A stretch of 64,000 nt of DNA from Ensifer sp. LC163 (GTDB lineage Bacteria; Pseudomonadota; Alphaproteobacteria; Rhizobiales; Rhizobiaceae): contig NZ_MBSS01000011.1 in the NCBI RefSeq assembly GCF_001695855.1, forward strand, positions 62,001 through 126,000, written 5' to 3'. The position numbers and the translations under genes were made by a program. Numbering within the stretch: the first letter of the stretch is position 1; every line of letters begins with the position of its first letter. Shown here in pieces: positions 62,912 to 64,000 of the stretch. A model generated the notes under the pieces. That model did no database searches, was not told where the DNA came from, and worked only from the letters and a program-made list of their open reading frames with translations.

Positions 62912-64000
62912 TCAAATCCTCATTGCCCGTCGGTGGCGGAATAGCAATTGCGGCACCAGCGATGCAACGAGAAAACCCAAGAACGGCAACAGCGCCTGCA
63001 GCAACGCATAGACGCCGATGACGCGCCGATCTCCCCCGGATGAAAGCGCCACGGCCTCGGTGGTGATTGTCGTCACCCGTCCGGCGCCGATCAGCACCGT
63101 CGGCAGGTAGAGGCTGACGGAGACTGCAAAGCCGACGGCAAATGCCGTCAGGCAGGCGCGAAGCAGCATCGGCAACCGGATGGTCAGCAGGATCTTGAAT
63201 CGCGACTTGCCCAGTCCCGATGCGATCTGTTCGTAGCGACGGTCGAGCGCCCGCCACGGCGGTGCCAGCGACAGCAGCACATAGGGCAGAACGAAGACGA
63301 GGTGCATGGCCGCAACGGTGGCAATCGATGGCGAAAGTCCGGCCACCACTGTCAGGACCTGCAGTCCGAACACGAAGGCGATCTCCGGGACCAGCAACGG
63401 CAGGAAGACGGGAAGCCAGCGATCGGCGGAATTGTTGGCGCTACGCGACAGCAGGCCGATGGCAATCGCAAGCGCGACGAGCGACGACAGCAAGCCGATG
63501 GTAACGGTGGTTGCCAGAGGTCCGGCGAGCTCCGCAAGGGCGCGTCCCCATACTCTGAGTGTAAGGCTTGCCGGCAGACTATCCGGAAAAGGCCATAGTC
63601 CTGCGATCGACCACAGGGCGAGCAGACCGAGACCGGCGAAGATGAACGCCGCAGACAAGGCCGTTATCGCGGCCGCGGCCAGGCGAAGAAGTCCATCGTC
63701 GGACAGGCGTTTTCCCGAAGAACTCAGGCGCCGGTGGCAAAGGCGCCCAAGCCGTTCGACGCCGATCCAAGTCACGATCGCGAACAGGCTGAGCGCAAGC
63801 TGCAGCACCGCGCCGGCCGAGGCGAGGAAACGGGCGCCGACGTCGTCGTCGGCCAGCCATTGGGCGACGCGCACCGGCAACGTCGGCGGCAGTCGGGGCC
63901 CGAGGATCATCGCGACGTCGACCACCGAGCTCGAATAGACCAGCACCGCGAAAACCGGCAGCCGGATCTGCCGGTAAAGCAGCGGCCAGAGCGCGACGAC
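62912..64000 (-). CDS. ABC transporter permease, YnjC-like, partial
   Basis: The frame is open to the right-hand window edge, so the N-terminus is missing; about 362 residues are visible. Many transmembrane segments, with AMILGPRLPPTLPVRVAQW from the first half and a second domain including FVFGLQVLTVVAGLSP and YEQIASGLGKSRFKILLTIRL (coupling-helix region). A duplicated, fused permease is likely, as in YnjC or ThiP. It partners the ATPase that follows. Substrate unknown. Confidence 0.85.
   Translation of the reverse strand, partial: VVALWPLLYRQIRLPVFAVLVYSSSVVDVAMILGPRLPPTLPVRVAQWLADDDVGARFLASAGAVLQLALSLFAIVTWIGVERLGRLCHRRLSSSGKRLSDDGLLRLAAAAITALSAAFIFAGLGLLALWSIAGLWPFPDSLPASLTLRVWGRALAELAGPLATTVTIGLLSSLVALAIAIGLLSRSANNSADRWLPVFLPLLVPEIAFVFGLQVLTVVAGLSPSIATVAAMHLVFVLPYVLLSLAPPWRALDRRYEQIASGLGKSRFKILLTIRLPMLLRACLTAFAVGFAVSVSLYLPTVLIGAGRVTTITTEAVALSSGGDRRVIGVYALLQALLPFLGFLVASLVPQLLFRHRRAMRI

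Noticed and set aside
62250-63257. Apparent 330-codon N-terminal extension of hrpB
   Set aside because: It reads through the ABC ATPase and permease genes in another frame; the true HrpB start is the GTG at 62249.

Overview
The window is a GC-rich chromosomal segment of an alphaproteobacterium of the family Rhizobiaceae, most likely Ensifer/Sinorhizobium or a close relative. This rests on gene content and order that I recognise as rhizobial: trpFBA-accD-folC-trxA-addAB, divL-ahcY-HPr-EIIA-hprK-chvG-chvI | pckA, hisB-H-A-F-E-coaA | hslVU, and actRS-hrpB. It also rests on copies of a palindromic intergenic repeat resembling rhizobial mosaic elements, and on the intracellular PHB depolymerase. 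In related genomes I know, this block lies close to the replication origin, and three parS-like sites in the window fit that. No rRNA, tRNA, insertion sequence, prophage or CRISPR array was seen.

Layout. Positions 1-8251 are an accessory sugar-acid locus: a divergent GntR-type regulator, an altronate/galactarate dehydratase-family enzyme, an aldose dehydrogenase-like aldo/keto reductase, a ribose-type ABC importer and a zinc alcohol dehydrogenase. Positions 8.5-17 kb carry phaZ, small membrane proteins, a YgjP-type metallopeptidase, trpFBA, accD and folC. On the minus strand from 34.8 to 17.0 kb runs a long, largely overlapping gene series: chvI, chvG, hprK, EIIA-Man, HPr, ahcY, divL, a tsaE-amgK fusion, murU, addB, addA and trxA. 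It joins envelope and acid-stress signalling, PTS-based carbon control, methyl-cycle recycling, cell-cycle control, peptidoglycan recycling and double-strand-break repair. pckA diverges from chvI.

Positions 36.9-39.1 kb hold arfB, a BON-LysM protein, a gene broken by an intergenic repeat, and alkB. Positions 43.8-39.2 kb (minus) are the histidine operon ending in coaA, divergent from hslV-GNAT-hslU. Positions 46.6-54.0 kb hold a DUF1402 protein, a cytochrome P450, a secreted unknown, a HyuA-like protein and malate synthase G. Positions 54-64 kb hold a chemoreceptor, an L,D-transpeptidase lipoprotein, mmcB, the redox pair actR/actS, hrpB and a YnjCD-type ABC transporter that leaves the window.

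No wholly new system stands out. The points most worth a second look are the three parS-like sites, the repeat that splits a secreted-protein gene, the TsaE-AmgK fusion beside MurU, the tandem winged-helix regulator with apparently matching operators, the DivL tyrosine box, the AccD lacking its zinc-ribbon cysteines, and the candidate operators upstream of ahcY and pckA.
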